From contig NZ_BQYJ01000004.1 in the NCBI RefSeq assembly GCF_023168165.1, positions 310,001-374,000 on the forward strand: a DNA stretch of 64,000 nucleotides, in the 5' to 3' direction. This document shows, piece after piece, positions 44,433 through 54,212 of the stretch. This DNA comes from Niallia sp. NCCP-28 (GTDB taxonomy: Bacteria; Bacillota; Bacilli; Bacillales; Cytobacillaceae). The translations under genes were made by a program, and so were the position numbers. The notes under the pieces were generated by a model. That model saw only the letters and a program-made list of their open reading frames with translations, searched no databases and was not told the origin of the DNA. Position 1 is the first letter of the stretch. Each line of letters opens with the position of its first letter.

Positions 44433-44666
44433 TTACTTGGCAATCTTATTTACGATACAATTTCTTCTCTCTTCTATTAACTTCACAGAAAAGTATTTCC
44501 TTGCATTCGCTGTTGTCAAATGAACAATGGCACTATTATTCTCTTTATTAGAAAATTCCACAGTCGTTCCATTTAAATCTTCTATAATATTTTTCATGTA
44601 ATAGCCTTTTTGCAAATAAAAGTCTATTTGATCACGCTCCTGCAAAAACTGCTGATAATCAGACAT
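44433..44666 (-). CDS. Unknown 77-aa protein in the pyrimidine cluster
   Basis: Small, highly charged soluble protein with no recognised family. The ATG at 44666 has GAGGGG nine bases upstream, and the gene sits tightly between the NCS1 permease (25 bases after it) and the amidohydrolase. Sequence features are a helical, acidic and aromatic start (YQQFLQERDQIDFYLQKGYY), a likely beta strand region with GTTVEF and a basic end. It may assist the permease or an enzyme of the pathway, or act as a regulatory factor. Nothing in the sequence decides this. Confidence 0.65.
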   Translation of the reverse strand: MSDYQQFLQERDQIDFYLQKGYYMKNIIEDLNGTTVEFSNKENNSAIVHLTTANARKYFSVKLIEERRNCIVNKIAK

Positions 44667-44691
44667 AACTTCAATCCCCTCTCCCCTTTGA

Positions 44692-46170
44692 TTAAACTCT
44701 ATCCGTTACCGCATCTGTTGCTATGATTACCTCTTCTTCAAGTGCACCATCAATTTCCCAATCCCTTCCAACGGTAATCCCCAAATATTTTTCATCATTT
44801 GGATCGATTATTTCTGCCTGCTCATATTTTTTAAACCACCAATATTTTGCTAATGCATAATACAATGCTGCTCCTACAATAAAACCTACAATAGAGGAAT
44901 AGGTTGAAAGCATATTGGCAACGACTCCACCTACAATCCATGCGATTAAACCTGCCAAATTAAATCCTTTCATATATTTAAATTGGCCATTTGCCTCATA
45001 TAAATCTTTTACATGCACACGTCTTTTGCGTATTAAATAATAATCTGCAAACAAAATTCCAACAATCGAACTTAAGATCCCGCCGATAACAAGGAGCGCA
45101 CTATTTAAAATATCGAATAAACTCCACGGCTGCGCTAACACCCCAATAATTCCAGCTATCATAACCCCTACCCAAAAGGGCATTTTTGGTCCGCCCACAT
45201 TAGAGAAAATCGTGGCCGCAGGAATAATGTTGGCGGAAGTATTTGTTGACCATTGAGCAAGCACAATCATTAACATTAATACGCCAAGAACAATACCACT
45301 TGCAGTCTCTTGCAGTGCTGCAACAGGATCAGCATTTGCTACCGCCATATAAGATACTGCTCCAATAACAATCATAAAGGTATTAACAATCGGCATTACA
45401 ACAATGCTGCCGAATAATTGCGTTTTGTTTCGCTTAAACCAGTTTCTTTCATGCTTAGGAGCTTTAAAAAAGCGGGATAAAGAAGGCATATCAGCTGCCA
45501 GAGTTGCCCAAAATCCCATGTTGCTCATTACAACCACCATAAATGCTGTAAAAGCAGCTCCACCTGCAACAGGACTCTCTACCCATGACCAAATATTTTT
45601 TCCTTGATCTACTGCATCTGAAGATAAAGAAATATACATCCAGCAAGAAATAAGAATAATGATAGGGGCTGCAAGGTCAGCAAAGCGTTCTATCGACTTA
45701 ATTCCAAGCGAGGTGTTGATTAGCTGCAATGCTGCAAACACTAGAAAACAAACAAGCCAGTTATCAAATTCGAATAACATATTCATAATGGCATTAATCG
45801 CAGTAGAGCCAAAATAAGTATTGATGCCAAACCAGCAAGCAGCTGTAATCCCCCGGACTATCGAGGGAATATGCGTTCCGATTGTGCCAAATGGCGCCCT
45901 CATATACACCGGAAATGAAAGTCCATGCTCGATGCCTATGTCTCCAATAATCGTCATAAATATTCCAATTGCCACAGAGCCTATTAATGTTGCCAGTATG
46001 ACCAAACCTAATGGCAAATGCTGTATAGCAGCACCTCCAATAGCAAATGCAGCTAAAACAATTGCCATTCCTACCCAAATAACCGCAAAACCAAAGGAAC
46101 CAATTGTTCTGTCACTATGGCCAATCGGCATTAAATCAGGTGATTTTAAATAATTGTTTTCTTTTTGCAT
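44692..46170 (-). CDS. NCS1-family nucleobase/hydantoin permease
   Basis: Membrane transporter of 492 residues with 12 predicted helices. Early family marks are SDRTIGSFGFAVIWVGMA near 19-36 and PVYMRAPFGTIG near 87. The central W-x-x-x-x-Y type region GITAACWFGINTYFG is near 106. The C-terminal tail is acidic and cytoplasmic. NCS1 carriers import uracil, thymine, cytosine, allantoin or hydantoins with sodium or protons. The operon points to uracil, thymine or a dihydropyrimidine. The ATG at 46170 follows AAGGATGG. Confidence 0.9.
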   Translation of the reverse strand: MQKENNYLKSPDLMPIGHSDRTIGSFGFAVIWVGMAIVLAAFAIGGAAIQHLPLGLVILATLIGSVAIGIFMTIIGDIGIEHGLSFPVYMRAPFGTIGTHIPSIVRGITAACWFGINTYFGSTAINAIMNMLFEFDNWLVCFLVFAALQLINTSLGIKSIERFADLAAPIIILISCWMYISLSSDAVDQGKNIWSWVESPVAGGAAFTAFMVVVMSNMGFWATLAADMPSLSRFFKAPKHERNWFKRNKTQLFGSIVVMPIVNTFMIVIGAVSYMAVANADPVAALQETASGIVLGVLMLMIVLAQWSTNTSANIIPAATIFSNVGGPKMPFWVGVMIAGIIGVLAQPWSLFDILNSALLVIGGILSSIVGILFADYYLIRKRRVHVKDLYEANGQFKYMKGFNLAGLIAWIVGGVVANMLSTYSSIVGFIVGAALYYALAKYWWFKKYEQAEIIDPNDEKYLGITVGRDWEIDGALEEEVIIATDAVTDRV

Positions 46171-46274
46171 GGAGTTTGCACCATCCTTTTATATTCAGAA
46201 GATTAAGAAAATTAAAAATGCAGATTTCCTGCTAATATCGACTGATTAATAATCAATAAAATAATCTTTTTAGG

Positions 46275-46312
46275 CTAGTCGAAAAAATCACCTATACAAA
46301 GCAATTATTTTC
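46275..46312 (-). other. Inverted repeat between dihydropyrimidinase and permease genes
   Basis: AGTCGAAAAAAT and ATTATTTTCGACT form an imperfect stem with a 14-base loop. It may be a weak attenuator or processing site inside the operon. Confidence 0.4.
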
Positions 46313-46331
46313 GACTGCCAAGTTGACCTAT

Positions 46332-47750
46332 TTACATCGTTAACGGCTTGCTTTTTTTCGCTTCGTGTTTTTCTCCATATTTTGCTCGTTTTATAAACTG
46401 ACCAGCCCCAGCTTTTCCTACAAATTGTTTTTCACGAATTACAAATTCCCCTCTTGATAAAACAGAAACCGGCTCCCCCTTTATTTTCATCCCCTCAAAT
46501 GGGTTATAGTCAACCGCCATATGATGGGTTTCTGCAGAAATAATCCGCTCTACTTCCGGGTCAAAAATAACAATATCAGCGTCTGCACCAATGGCAATTG
46601 TGCCTTTTTTCGGATATAAACCAAATAATTTCGCTGCTCTTGTGGAAACAATATCTACAAACTGATTAAGTGAAATTCTGCCCTTTTTAACCCCCTCTGA
46701 AAAAAGAATGCTTACCCTATCTTCAATAATAGGCCCCCCATTTGGAATTTTAGAGAAATCTCCTCTTCCTAATTCTTTTTGTCCTATAAAATCAAAGGAA
46801 CATTGATCAGAACCAATTGTTTGCAGCTGCCCTGTTCTTAAAGCATTCCAAAGGGATTCTTGATTCCATTTCTCCCGAAGAGGTGGACTCCACACATATT
46901 TTGCGCCTTCAAAATTTGGTTTCTCTAAATAAGTTTGATCGAGCACTAAATATTGAGGACAGGTTTCTCCCCATATATCAATGCCTTTACTTCTTGCTTC
47001 CGCTATTTTTTGGGCAGCAACTTCACAAGATACATGCACAACATAAAGCTGAGAATCCGCCAAATCTGTTAATACCGCAGCCCGGCCCGTTGCTTCCCCT
47101 TCCACTTCAGCAGGTCTTGTTAAGGCATGATAAATAGGATCTGTATTTCCCTCTTTTAATGCTTTTTTTACTAAATAATCAATCACATCGCCGTTTTCTG
47201 CATGCACCATCACAAGTGCTCCCAACTCTTTCCCTGCAACAAGTGTTTGAAAAAGCGTTTCATCATCTGCCTGAAATTGATTCTTATAAGCCATAAATAC
47301 TTTAAGTGAAGTAATTCCTTCTTCTTCAATCATTTTGGACAGTTCATTTAATACCGCCTCATTTGATTCAACTATTTGCAGATGGAATCCATAATCAATG
47401 ACTGCTTTATTATCTGCCTTTTTATGCCAAGTATCTACTGCACTTTTTAATGTATTTCCTTTTTTTGTTAAACAAAAATCAATAACCGTTGTGGTTCCGC
47501 CAAAAGCAGCGGCAATCGTTCCTGTTTCAAAATCGTCCTTTGTCATAGTGCCCCCAAATGGCATATCTAAATGGGTATGTGGGTCAATTCCTCCAGGAAA
47601 CAAAAGACAGCCTTTTGCGTCAATTACTTCTCCATCAATATCCATGAGATTCTCTCCAATTTGTGTAATGACTCCGTCTTCTATGCAGATATCTCCTTTG
47701 TATGTATCCGTCGCTGTTACAATCGTCCCGTTTTTAATAATTTTTTTCAT
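46332..47750 (-). CDS. hydA: Dihydropyrimidinase (D-hydantoinase)
   Basis: Cyclic amidohydrolase of 472 residues that opens dihydrouracil or dihydrothymine to the N-carbamoyl-beta-amino acid. The binuclear metal site is formed by DPHTHLD near 57-63, the lysine in LKVFMAYKN near 149 (carboxylated in this family), and histidines in MVHAENG and VVHVSCE near 183 and 238. The catalytic aspartate is in IGSDQCSFD near 312. The ATG at 47750 follows AGGATGG, and the gene lies 27 bases after preA. The family cannot be told from hydantoinase by sequence alone, but the preTA neighbours make dihydropyrimidinase the likely role. Confidence 0.9.
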   Translation of the reverse strand: MKKIIKNGTIVTATDTYKGDICIEDGVITQIGENLMDIDGEVIDAKGCLLFPGGIDPHTHLDMPFGGTMTKDDFETGTIAAAFGGTTTVIDFCLTKKGNTLKSAVDTWHKKADNKAVIDYGFHLQIVESNEAVLNELSKMIEEEGITSLKVFMAYKNQFQADDETLFQTLVAGKELGALVMVHAENGDVIDYLVKKALKEGNTDPIYHALTRPAEVEGEATGRAAVLTDLADSQLYVVHVSCEVAAQKIAEARSKGIDIWGETCPQYLVLDQTYLEKPNFEGAKYVWSPPLREKWNQESLWNALRTGQLQTIGSDQCSFDFIGQKELGRGDFSKIPNGGPIIEDRVSILFSEGVKKGRISLNQFVDIVSTRAAKLFGLYPKKGTIAIGADADIVIFDPEVERIISAETHHMAVDYNPFEGMKIKGEPVSVLSRGEFVIREKQFVGKAGAGQFIKRAKYGEKHEAKKSKPLTM

Positions 47751-47777
47751 TTTTCATCCATCCTTTCTTGATCCCTA

Positions 47778-49061
47778 TTATTTATTTAATACTCTGGAAG
47801 CACGGAAGGCACCAGAAACAGCTTGACGCTCATTCCAAGTCATCGGCGGCAATCCATTATCCACTTCTACCATATCTATCGCTCCATCTACAGGACAGAC
47901 AATCGAACATAAATTACAGCCAACACAATCTTCTTCTCTTACTTTTAAATAGCTTTTTCCATCCCCATCTTTTAGCAGATCAATGCACTGATGAGAAGTA
48001 TCTTCACAGGCGATATGGCATTTATTGCAGTTAATGCAGACATCATTATTGATTTTCGCCACCACTTGATAATTCAGATCCAAATCTCCCCAATCCGAAT
48101 ATCTTGCTACTGATTTTCCGATCAAGCCTGCCACTGAGGCAATTCCCTTTTCCTCTAAATAATGATCTAATCCTTCTATCATATCCTCCACTATCCGAAA
48201 GCCATGATGCATCGCAGCAGTGCACACCTGTACACTTGTTGAACCCATCAGCATAAATTCCACTGCATCTCTCCATGTAGAAATGCCGCCAATTCCAGAA
48301 ATCGGCACATTAATTCTTGGATTTCTGGCACATTCTCCTACCATATGAAGGGCAATTGGTTTAACGGCAGGCCCGCAATATCCACCGTGCGCTCCCTTGC
48401 CAGCAACATGTGGAATTGTATCCCATGTATCAATATCTACACCAGCCAAGCTATTTATCGTATTAATCATGCTAATTGCATCTGCCCCGCCATTTGCTGC
48501 TGCCTCAGCAGTTGCTGTAATATCGGTAATATTCGGCGTTAATTTCACAATAACAGGAGTTTTTGCTGCTTCTTTTGCCCAATATGTCTGTTTTTCCACC
48601 AATTCTGGCACTTGCCCCGAAGCAGATCCCATTCCCCTTTCTGCCATGCCATGCGGACAGCCAAAATTCAATTCCAATCCATCCACTCCGACTGCTTCGA
48701 CTTTTTTAACAATTTCATGCCATTTTTCTTGCCTTGGTTCTACCATTAAAGAAGCGATAATAGCATGGTTTGGAAATCGTTTTTTCGTTTCATAGATTTC
48801 CTTTAAATTCACATCCAAAGGCCGGTCTGTAATCAATTCAATATTATTGAAGCCAGCTACCCTTTGCCCGTTAAAGCTGACTGCTGCAAATCGGGAAGAA
48901 ACATTTAAAATAGGATCCCCCAACGTTTTCCATACAGCTCCACCCCAGCCTGCTTCAAATGCCCGCTGCACTTGATAGCCAGAGTTAGTTGGAGGTGCAG
49001 ATGCTAGCCAAAAAGGATTCGGTGATTGTATTCCTGCTAAATTTGTCCGTAAATCTGCCAT
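47778..49061 (-). CDS. preA: NAD-dependent dihydropyrimidine dehydrogenase, subunit PreA
   Basis: Catalytic subunit of 427 residues that reduces uracil and thymine to the 5,6-dihydro forms. The N-terminal FMN barrel is of dihydroorotate-dehydrogenase type, with the pyrimidine-contact segment LELNFGCPHGMAERGMG near 131-147. The C-terminal ferredoxin domain holds two [4Fe-4S] motifs: CINCNKCHIAC near 341 and CVGCNLCSIVC near 374. The ATG at 49061 follows GGGAGG, and preT ends 25 bases upstream. This subunit works with PreT as a heteromer. Confidence 0.93.
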   Translation of the reverse strand: MADLRTNLAGIQSPNPFWLASAPPTNSGYQVQRAFEAGWGGAVWKTLGDPILNVSSRFAAVSFNGQRVAGFNNIELITDRPLDVNLKEIYETKKRFPNHAIIASLMVEPRQEKWHEIVKKVEAVGVDGLELNFGCPHGMAERGMGSASGQVPELVEKQTYWAKEAAKTPVIVKLTPNITDITATAEAAANGGADAISMINTINSLAGVDIDTWDTIPHVAGKGAHGGYCGPAVKPIALHMVGECARNPRINVPISGIGGISTWRDAVEFMLMGSTSVQVCTAAMHHGFRIVEDMIEGLDHYLEEKGIASVAGLIGKSVARYSDWGDLDLNYQVVAKINNDVCINCNKCHIACEDTSHQCIDLLKDGDGKSYLKVREEDCVGCNLCSIVCPVDGAIDMVEVDNGLPPMTWNERQAVSGAFRASRVLNK

Positions 49062-49086
49062 AAATCAGCCTCCCAATGTCTGTTTA

Positions 49087-50448
49087 TTATGCTGTTTCTG
49101 CACCTTTTGCCCCCAGCAATTGATGAATGGCATAAGCACTTTCCTTGCCTTGCTGTGCTGCCGATACAACCATTGCATCCCCCTGTCCTTTTCCAAAAAT
49201 AACATCCCCGCATGCGAATACTTTTGGGTTAGATGTTTGATAAGAGTTTAGATTGATCTTCACAATTCCTCTATCATGTTCCACCTGAAATTCCTCTATT
49301 AAACTTGCATATCGAGATTGGCCAATAGCTTTAATCACCACATCTACATCTAACGTAAACTCTGAATCCATTATCGGAACTGGGTGTAATCTTCCATCCT
49401 CATCAGAATTGCCAAGAGCCATTTTGACACATTCCAATGCTTTTACTTGCCCTGATTCTCCAGTAATTTCCTTCGGAGCGGTAAGCCATCTGAATTCCAC
49501 CCCGTCCTGTTTGGCAAATTCGTATTCAAAGTCATATGCAGTCATTTCTTCCTCTGTTCGTCTATATAAAATTTTGACATTGGCAGCTCCAAGACGAACA
49601 GAACAAGTTGCTGCGTCAATGGCGGTATTTCCAGCTCCAATAACAACTACTCTTTTGCCGACAAATTGATCTGTTATTGGATTTGTTTTTGTAGCTTTTA
49701 CAAACTCAATGGCATCATAAACACCTGCTAGATTTTCTCCCTTCAATCCTAAATCAGGAACATGTGACATGCCGATTGCAAGCAATATGGAATCATAGCT
49801 GGACATAATCTCATCGACAGAAATATCTTTTCCAACTCTTGTATTTGTCCGTATCTCCACGTTTACATTTTTTACTTGTTCTACTTCCCAATACGAAATT
49901 TCTTTTGGCAGCCTAAAAGAAACAATGCCATACGTATTTAGGCCGCCAGCACTTTCTTCTGCTTCAAAAATGGTAACTTCATAGCCAAGTAGAGCGAGCT
50001 CCCTTGCCGCAGATAATCCTGCAGGCCCTCCGCCGACTATTGCAACCTTTTTGCCAATTGGTTTGCCCGCTTTAAATAAGGTTAGATTATTTTTGATCGC
50101 CCAATCTGTCGCATATCGCTGGAGATTTCCGATCATAATCGGCTTTGTCGAATGATTTAACACACAGGCCCCCTCGCATAATTCCTCTGTGGGACAAACA
50201 CGAGAACAGCTTGCGCCAACGGGATTTGCTGACATGATTGTTTTTGCTGAGCCTTTTAAATTGCCTGATGAAATTTTTTTGATAAAACCAGGAATATTAA
50301 TTCCAGTTGGACATGCTGTAATACAAGGAGCATCATAGCAATAAAGACAGCGATTTGCTTCCTCTATCGCTTCCTGATTTGTTAAACTCGGCTCGACTTC
50401 CTCAAAATTTTTCACCAAATCCAAAAGTAAGCTGTTCGGTTGTTCCAT
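49087..50448 (-). CDS. preT: NAD-dependent dihydropyrimidine dehydrogenase, subunit PreT
   Basis: Electron-input subunit of 453 residues. It resembles the glutamate synthase small chain: N-terminal Fe-S cysteines (RCLYCYDAPCITACP near 32-46 and CSRVCPTEELCEGAC near 77-91), an FAD site GGGPAGLSAA near 137 and an NAD(P) site IGAGNTAIDAA near 266. It passes electrons from NADH to PreA. The ATG at 50448 follows AGGAGG. It is the first gene of the preT-preA-hydA-permease-unknown-amidohydrolase operon. Confidence 0.93.
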   Translation of the reverse strand: MEQPNSLLLDLVKNFEEVEPSLTNQEAIEEANRCLYCYDAPCITACPTGINIPGFIKKISSGNLKGSAKTIMSANPVGASCSRVCPTEELCEGACVLNHSTKPIMIGNLQRYATDWAIKNNLTLFKAGKPIGKKVAIVGGGPAGLSAARELALLGYEVTIFEAEESAGGLNTYGIVSFRLPKEISYWEVEQVKNVNVEIRTNTRVGKDISVDEIMSSYDSILLAIGMSHVPDLGLKGENLAGVYDAIEFVKATKTNPITDQFVGKRVVVIGAGNTAIDAATCSVRLGAANVKILYRRTEEEMTAYDFEYEFAKQDGVEFRWLTAPKEITGESGQVKALECVKMALGNSDEDGRLHPVPIMDSEFTLDVDVVIKAIGQSRYASLIEEFQVEHDRGIVKINLNSYQTSNPKVFACGDVIFGKGQGDAMVVSAAQQGKESAYAIHQLLGAKGAETA

Positions 50449-50864
50449 AAAAAACCTCCTTATGCTTTTTGTTTTTCAAACCATTTATTTATGGAAAAAG
50501 GCTCCACAAAAGATGTAAAGCTTTTGAAGCAACAAATATTGAATTTGCTTATCATAAAAATTGAATGTTTGGATAAATTTGTGTTTCGCAGTTTGGTATA
50601 AGAAAAATCTACAATGTTTCTAGAACTGAACTTGTATATTTTCTGAGATGAAGGAGTTTAATGGTTATTTCACGACGAAGATTTTATGTGAGTTTTCTTT
50701 ACGTAATTGGTAAATCAGAAGAATTTAATCAAGAATAATGCTTATTATAAATGGATATTTCTTGATAGTAAACAATATTTTTGAATTTTTTCATTATTAT
50801 GTAATATAATCTAACAAATAAAAATAGGGACAAACTAAAATTCTTCATTTATCCCTATTCATCC
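50449..50864. other. Promoter region of the preT operon, with terminator of the aminotransferase
   Basis: No gene in 416 bases. AATAGGGA and TCCCTATT at 50823-50859 form a hairpin that ends the minus-strand aminotransferase gene. The rest is AT-rich and must hold the preT promoter; no riboswitch is recognised. Confidence 0.5.
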
Positions 50865-52229
50865 TTATATAATATATTGATTTTCAGCCAATACCTTTTT
50901 TAGCACAGATACAATAATCTCCAGGTCCTCTTGCGTACAGGACAATGGCGGGCTTAATGTTAAAATATTGTTAAAACCATCCACCGTATCCCCATTTTTG
51001 CCGACAATTAAACCTTCCTGCTTACAACCCTGAATAATTTTGCCTATAAAATCAGGTGGAACAGGTTTTTTGGTCTGTTTGCTTTCTACTAATTCCATGC
51101 CAATAATCATGCCAATTCCACGAATATCTCCTACATTTGGATGAGCTTTGGCTAATGACTGTAGACTTTGCAGCAAAAATTCGCCACTCTCAGCAGATTT
51201 TGCAACCAAATTTTCTTTCTCCATAATTTCCAGGTTTTTCAAAGCTACTGCACAAGCTGAAGGATTGCCTCCAAATGTATTAATATGGCGGAAATGCAAG
51301 TTTTCCTCACTACCTTTAAACTTTTCAAAAATCTCTTTTTTAACAGCTGTAACAGATAAAGGAAGATAAGCGCTTGTCAGCCCTTTTGCCATTGTAACAA
51401 TATCTGGTTTCATCTGAAAATGCTGATGTCCAAATTTTTTGCCTGTTCGGCCAAATCCGCAGATTACTTCATCAATAATTAGCAGTACACCATATTTTTG
51501 ACAGATTTCTTGGACTTTTTCCATATAAATCGGATGTGGAATAAGAACGCCGCCACCTGTAATAAGAGGTTCCATAATAATTCCGGCAATGGTTTCTTTT
51601 TGCTCCCAAATAATTTTCTGCTCTAATTCCTCTGCCCTCATAATATTAAACTCTTCCACTGTCATATTTTCTGGTCGACGATAAGAATCAGGTGGTGCAA
51701 CATGAAGAAACCCGCTTGCAAGTGGTTCATATTTATATTTGCGAAGTGCCTGTCCGGTTGCCGACAATGCTCCCATCGAATTCCCATGGTATGCGCGGTG
51801 TCTTGAAATAAATTTATATCGATTCGGTTCTCCATTTTGCTGATGGTATTGGCGGATTAATTTAAAAGCAACTTCATTTGCATCCGATCCGCTGTTGGAA
51901 TAAAAAATCATATAGTCGCCTTCTAGCCACTCATTTATTTTTTCAGCAAGTTCAATTGCCGGCATATGGCTTTGTGTCATCGGCATATAACATAATTCTT
52001 TCATTTGCTCATAAGCAGCTTGTGCTAATTCCTCTCTGCCATATCCAATATTGACACACCAAAGACCGCTCATTGCATCTAAATATTTATTGCCATCATA
52101 ATCTGTCAGCCAAGCCCCTTCCCCTTTTACAGCAATCATTGCGGGCTTTTCTTCCACATATGGGGAAATGTGATGCCAAACATTCTTTTGATCTTTTTCA
52201 ACTAATGACATGGTTTTTATCTTTTCCAT
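50865..52229 (-). CDS. Class III omega-aminotransferase (beta-alanine:pyruvate type)
   Basis: PLP-dependent aminotransferase of 454 residues. The phosphate-binding SNSGSDANEVAFKL is near 110-123, the aspartate of the cofactor pocket is in LIIDEVICGFGRTG near 244, and the catalytic lysine is in TMAKGLTS near 278. The ATG at 52229 follows GGGAG. It precedes the preT operon in transcription order but is a separate unit with its own terminator. In this pathway it would convert beta-alanine or beta-aminoisobutyrate to malonate semialdehyde or its methyl form. A semialdehyde dehydrogenase for the last step is not beside it. Confidence 0.87.
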   Translation of the reverse strand: MEKIKTMSLVEKDQKNVWHHISPYVEEKPAMIAVKGEGAWLTDYDGNKYLDAMSGLWCVNIGYGREELAQAAYEQMKELCYMPMTQSHMPAIELAEKINEWLEGDYMIFYSNSGSDANEVAFKLIRQYHQQNGEPNRYKFISRHRAYHGNSMGALSATGQALRKYKYEPLASGFLHVAPPDSYRRPENMTVEEFNIMRAEELEQKIIWEQKETIAGIIMEPLITGGGVLIPHPIYMEKVQEICQKYGVLLIIDEVICGFGRTGKKFGHQHFQMKPDIVTMAKGLTSAYLPLSVTAVKKEIFEKFKGSEENLHFRHINTFGGNPSACAVALKNLEIMEKENLVAKSAESGEFLLQSLQSLAKAHPNVGDIRGIGMIIGMELVESKQTKKPVPPDFIGKIIQGCKQEGLIVGKNGDTVDGFNNILTLSPPLSCTQEDLEIIVSVLKKVLAENQYII

Positions 52230-52374
52230 TCCTCATTCTCCCTTTCATAAGAAACCTGCATTTTGGATTGTATTCATTGACGTAAGGATTATGACTAAGA
52301 TAGTATTTAATTTACAGATAATTATAAATATTTTCATGTTACATTATGTAAAAATCCACAGCCTATTTCTTAAC

Positions 52375-52500
52375 ATAAAGTGAAACTTCAATTAGTGGAG
52401 AGGTTCCAAATTCCCACTTATAGGATATTGGTTGCGCAGACATTGCCACAAGATATGGACTTTTATAGTCTATATTCTTTTATATCAGGCTGTTACAAGA
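52375..52500 (+). repeat. Dispersed repeat family A copy (5' part), upstream of the PucR gene
   Basis: ATAAAGTGAAACTTCAAT at 52375-52392 starts this copy, and TTTATATCAGGCTGTTACA ends it. It occupies the space just before the PucR ribosome site. An inverted copy ends at 54317. Confidence 0.6.
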
Positions 52501-52517
52501 TAATGGGAGGATTTATC

Positions 52518-54152
52518 ATGAAGGAGATTGAATTGACTGTTCAAGATGTATTAAAGCGTCCACTATTTAACTGCGCAAAAATAATAGCCGGAAAAAAAGG
52601 CATCAATAGAAAAATTAAATGGTCTCATATTCTAGAAGTGAAAGATATTGATATGTTTGTAAATGGTGGAGAGCTTATTTTAACAACAGGAATGAACATC
52701 CAATTTGATGCACAAAACCAATTGGACTACGTAAAAAAGCTGATTGATTTGAATACAGCTTGTCTTTGCATTGAAATGGAAACCTCTGTGAAAAGCTTAT
52801 CTGAAGATGTCCTTTCCCTTGCAGAAAACTATGATTATCCAATTATTATATTTGAACAAACAGTAAAATTCGTAGAAATTACCCAGGACCTGCACACATT
52901 CATTATTAATCGCCATCATCAGATGATTACAGACTTAGACCTTCTTTCTACTAAATTTAATCAAAAATCTTTGCAGCCCAATGGCATTTTAAAAATTTTG
53001 CAAGAACTTTATCATTATTTTCAGCAGCCCGCCTTTTTTTTCGGCAATACTCTAGAAAAGTACTACTTTCCATCTGATCAGAAACATACAGAATGTTCTA
53101 TCCGAATTTTTATAGAAGAAAATGAGGAGACTCTTTTTAACAAACGATTTGTTTTCATCAGACAACAAACTTTTGTTGTTGTGCCAGTTCGTGTGTTTGA
53201 GCAAATTTGGGGATATATTTTTCTTGAGGCTTTCGACCTTTCAGCAAACGAATTTTATACTCTAGTATTAGATCGGGCAGCTATTGCCATTTCACAAATA
53301 TTGCTGCGCTTCCGTACAATAGAGGAACGAAAACAAAACTTGGAAGATGATTTAGTTCGTGCTCTTCTTTTAGAGCGTACATTGGAGTACGAACAATTTA
53401 GTTCTATTTTTCCTATCCAATATTTAGAAGCTCCGTACCGGGTCATGTGTTTGGGATTAAAAGAAAAGCCAATTGATTCTAGTCCATCTCATTGGGAAGA
53501 GAAAAAAATTCAGATGTCAATGCTGCTGCGATCTCTATTGAATAAGGCTGGTTTTTACTCCCTTTTATCTGTGAGGCCCCATGAAATAATAGCTATCGTT
53601 TTTATTCCGCCTTCTATCCAACTACATATAGAACGAGATAAGTGGAATCCGTTTTTACATGCTCTTTTAAATGTAAATCCAGGTTATTTTCCTTCTGCTT
53701 TTTTAGGAATCAGTTCCCTTTATTTTCAAGTTTCCTCCATAAATAAAGGTTACGAAGAAGCAACCTATGTTTTATCTTTAAAAAATAGAAATATATCACC
53801 TACCCATTTTTTTGATGAAATCGGGATATACCGTCTGCTTCTTCCCCTTAGCAAAACGGATGGATTAAAAGACTATATCAATTATTATCTAGGAAAAATC
53901 ATTGAGTATGACAAACAAAATGACAGTGAGCTCCTTAAAACACTTGCTGTTTATTTAGAATGCAATGGTTCAAAAAAAGAAGCTGCCGAGCGACTATTTA
54001 TTGTTAGACAAACGCTTTATCATCGGATTGAAAAGCTAGAGTTATTGCTGGGAACTGAATTTTTGAATCCTGTCAATAGACTCGCATTAGAGGTAGCCAT
54101 ACATGGTTATTATTTGGAGGAAAGTAACAAAGTGATAGGGCAGTTAATCTAA
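52518..54152 (+). CDS. PucR-family transcriptional regulator
   Basis: Regulator of 544 residues. The frame reaches 52380 through the repeat, but the ATG at 52518 with GGGAGGAT seven bases upstream is the likely start. The N-terminal PucR/purine-catabolism sensor domain spans about 8-125 (LTVQDVLKRPLFNCAKIIAG at its start). A GGDEF-like linker region is in the middle, and the C-terminal helix-turn-helix (TLAVYLECNGSKKEAAERLF and VRQTLYHRIEKLELLLG) is at about 475-520. PucR regulators respond to nucleobase-derived ligands. It diverges from the aminotransferase gene, so it most likely activates the pyrimidine degradation genes. Confidence 0.88.
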   Translation: MKEIELTVQDVLKRPLFNCAKIIAGKKGINRKIKWSHILEVKDIDMFVNGGELILTTGMNIQFDAQNQLDYVKKLIDLNTACLCIEMETSVKSLSEDVLSLAENYDYPIIIFEQTVKFVEITQDLHTFIINRHHQMITDLDLLSTKFNQKSLQPNGILKILQELYHYFQQPAFFFGNTLEKYYFPSDQKHTECSIRIFIEENEETLFNKRFVFIRQQTFVVVPVRVFEQIWGYIFLEAFDLSANEFYTLVLDRAAIAISQILLRFRTIEERKQNLEDDLVRALLLERTLEYEQFSSIFPIQYLEAPYRVMCLGLKEKPIDSSPSHWEEKKIQMSMLLRSLLNKAGFYSLLSVRPHEIIAIVFIPPSIQLHIERDKWNPFLHALLNVNPGYFPSAFLGISSLYFQVSSINKGYEEATYVLSLKNRNISPTHFFDEIGIYRLLLPLSKTDGLKDYINYYLGKIIEYDKQNDSELLKTLAVYLECNGSKKEAAERLFIVRQTLYHRIEKLELLLGTEFLNPVNRLALEVAIHGYYLEESNKVIGQLI

Positions 54153-54212
54153 TAGAGGTTCTAACTTGTCTGCTGAACTTTTTTATAGAGTAGTCTTGCT
54201 GCTTTACAATAA

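Noticed and set aside
52380-52517. N-terminal extension of the PucR-type regulator
   Set aside because: It is encoded by repeat family A; the PucR domain begins right after the ATG at 52518 with its own ribosome site.
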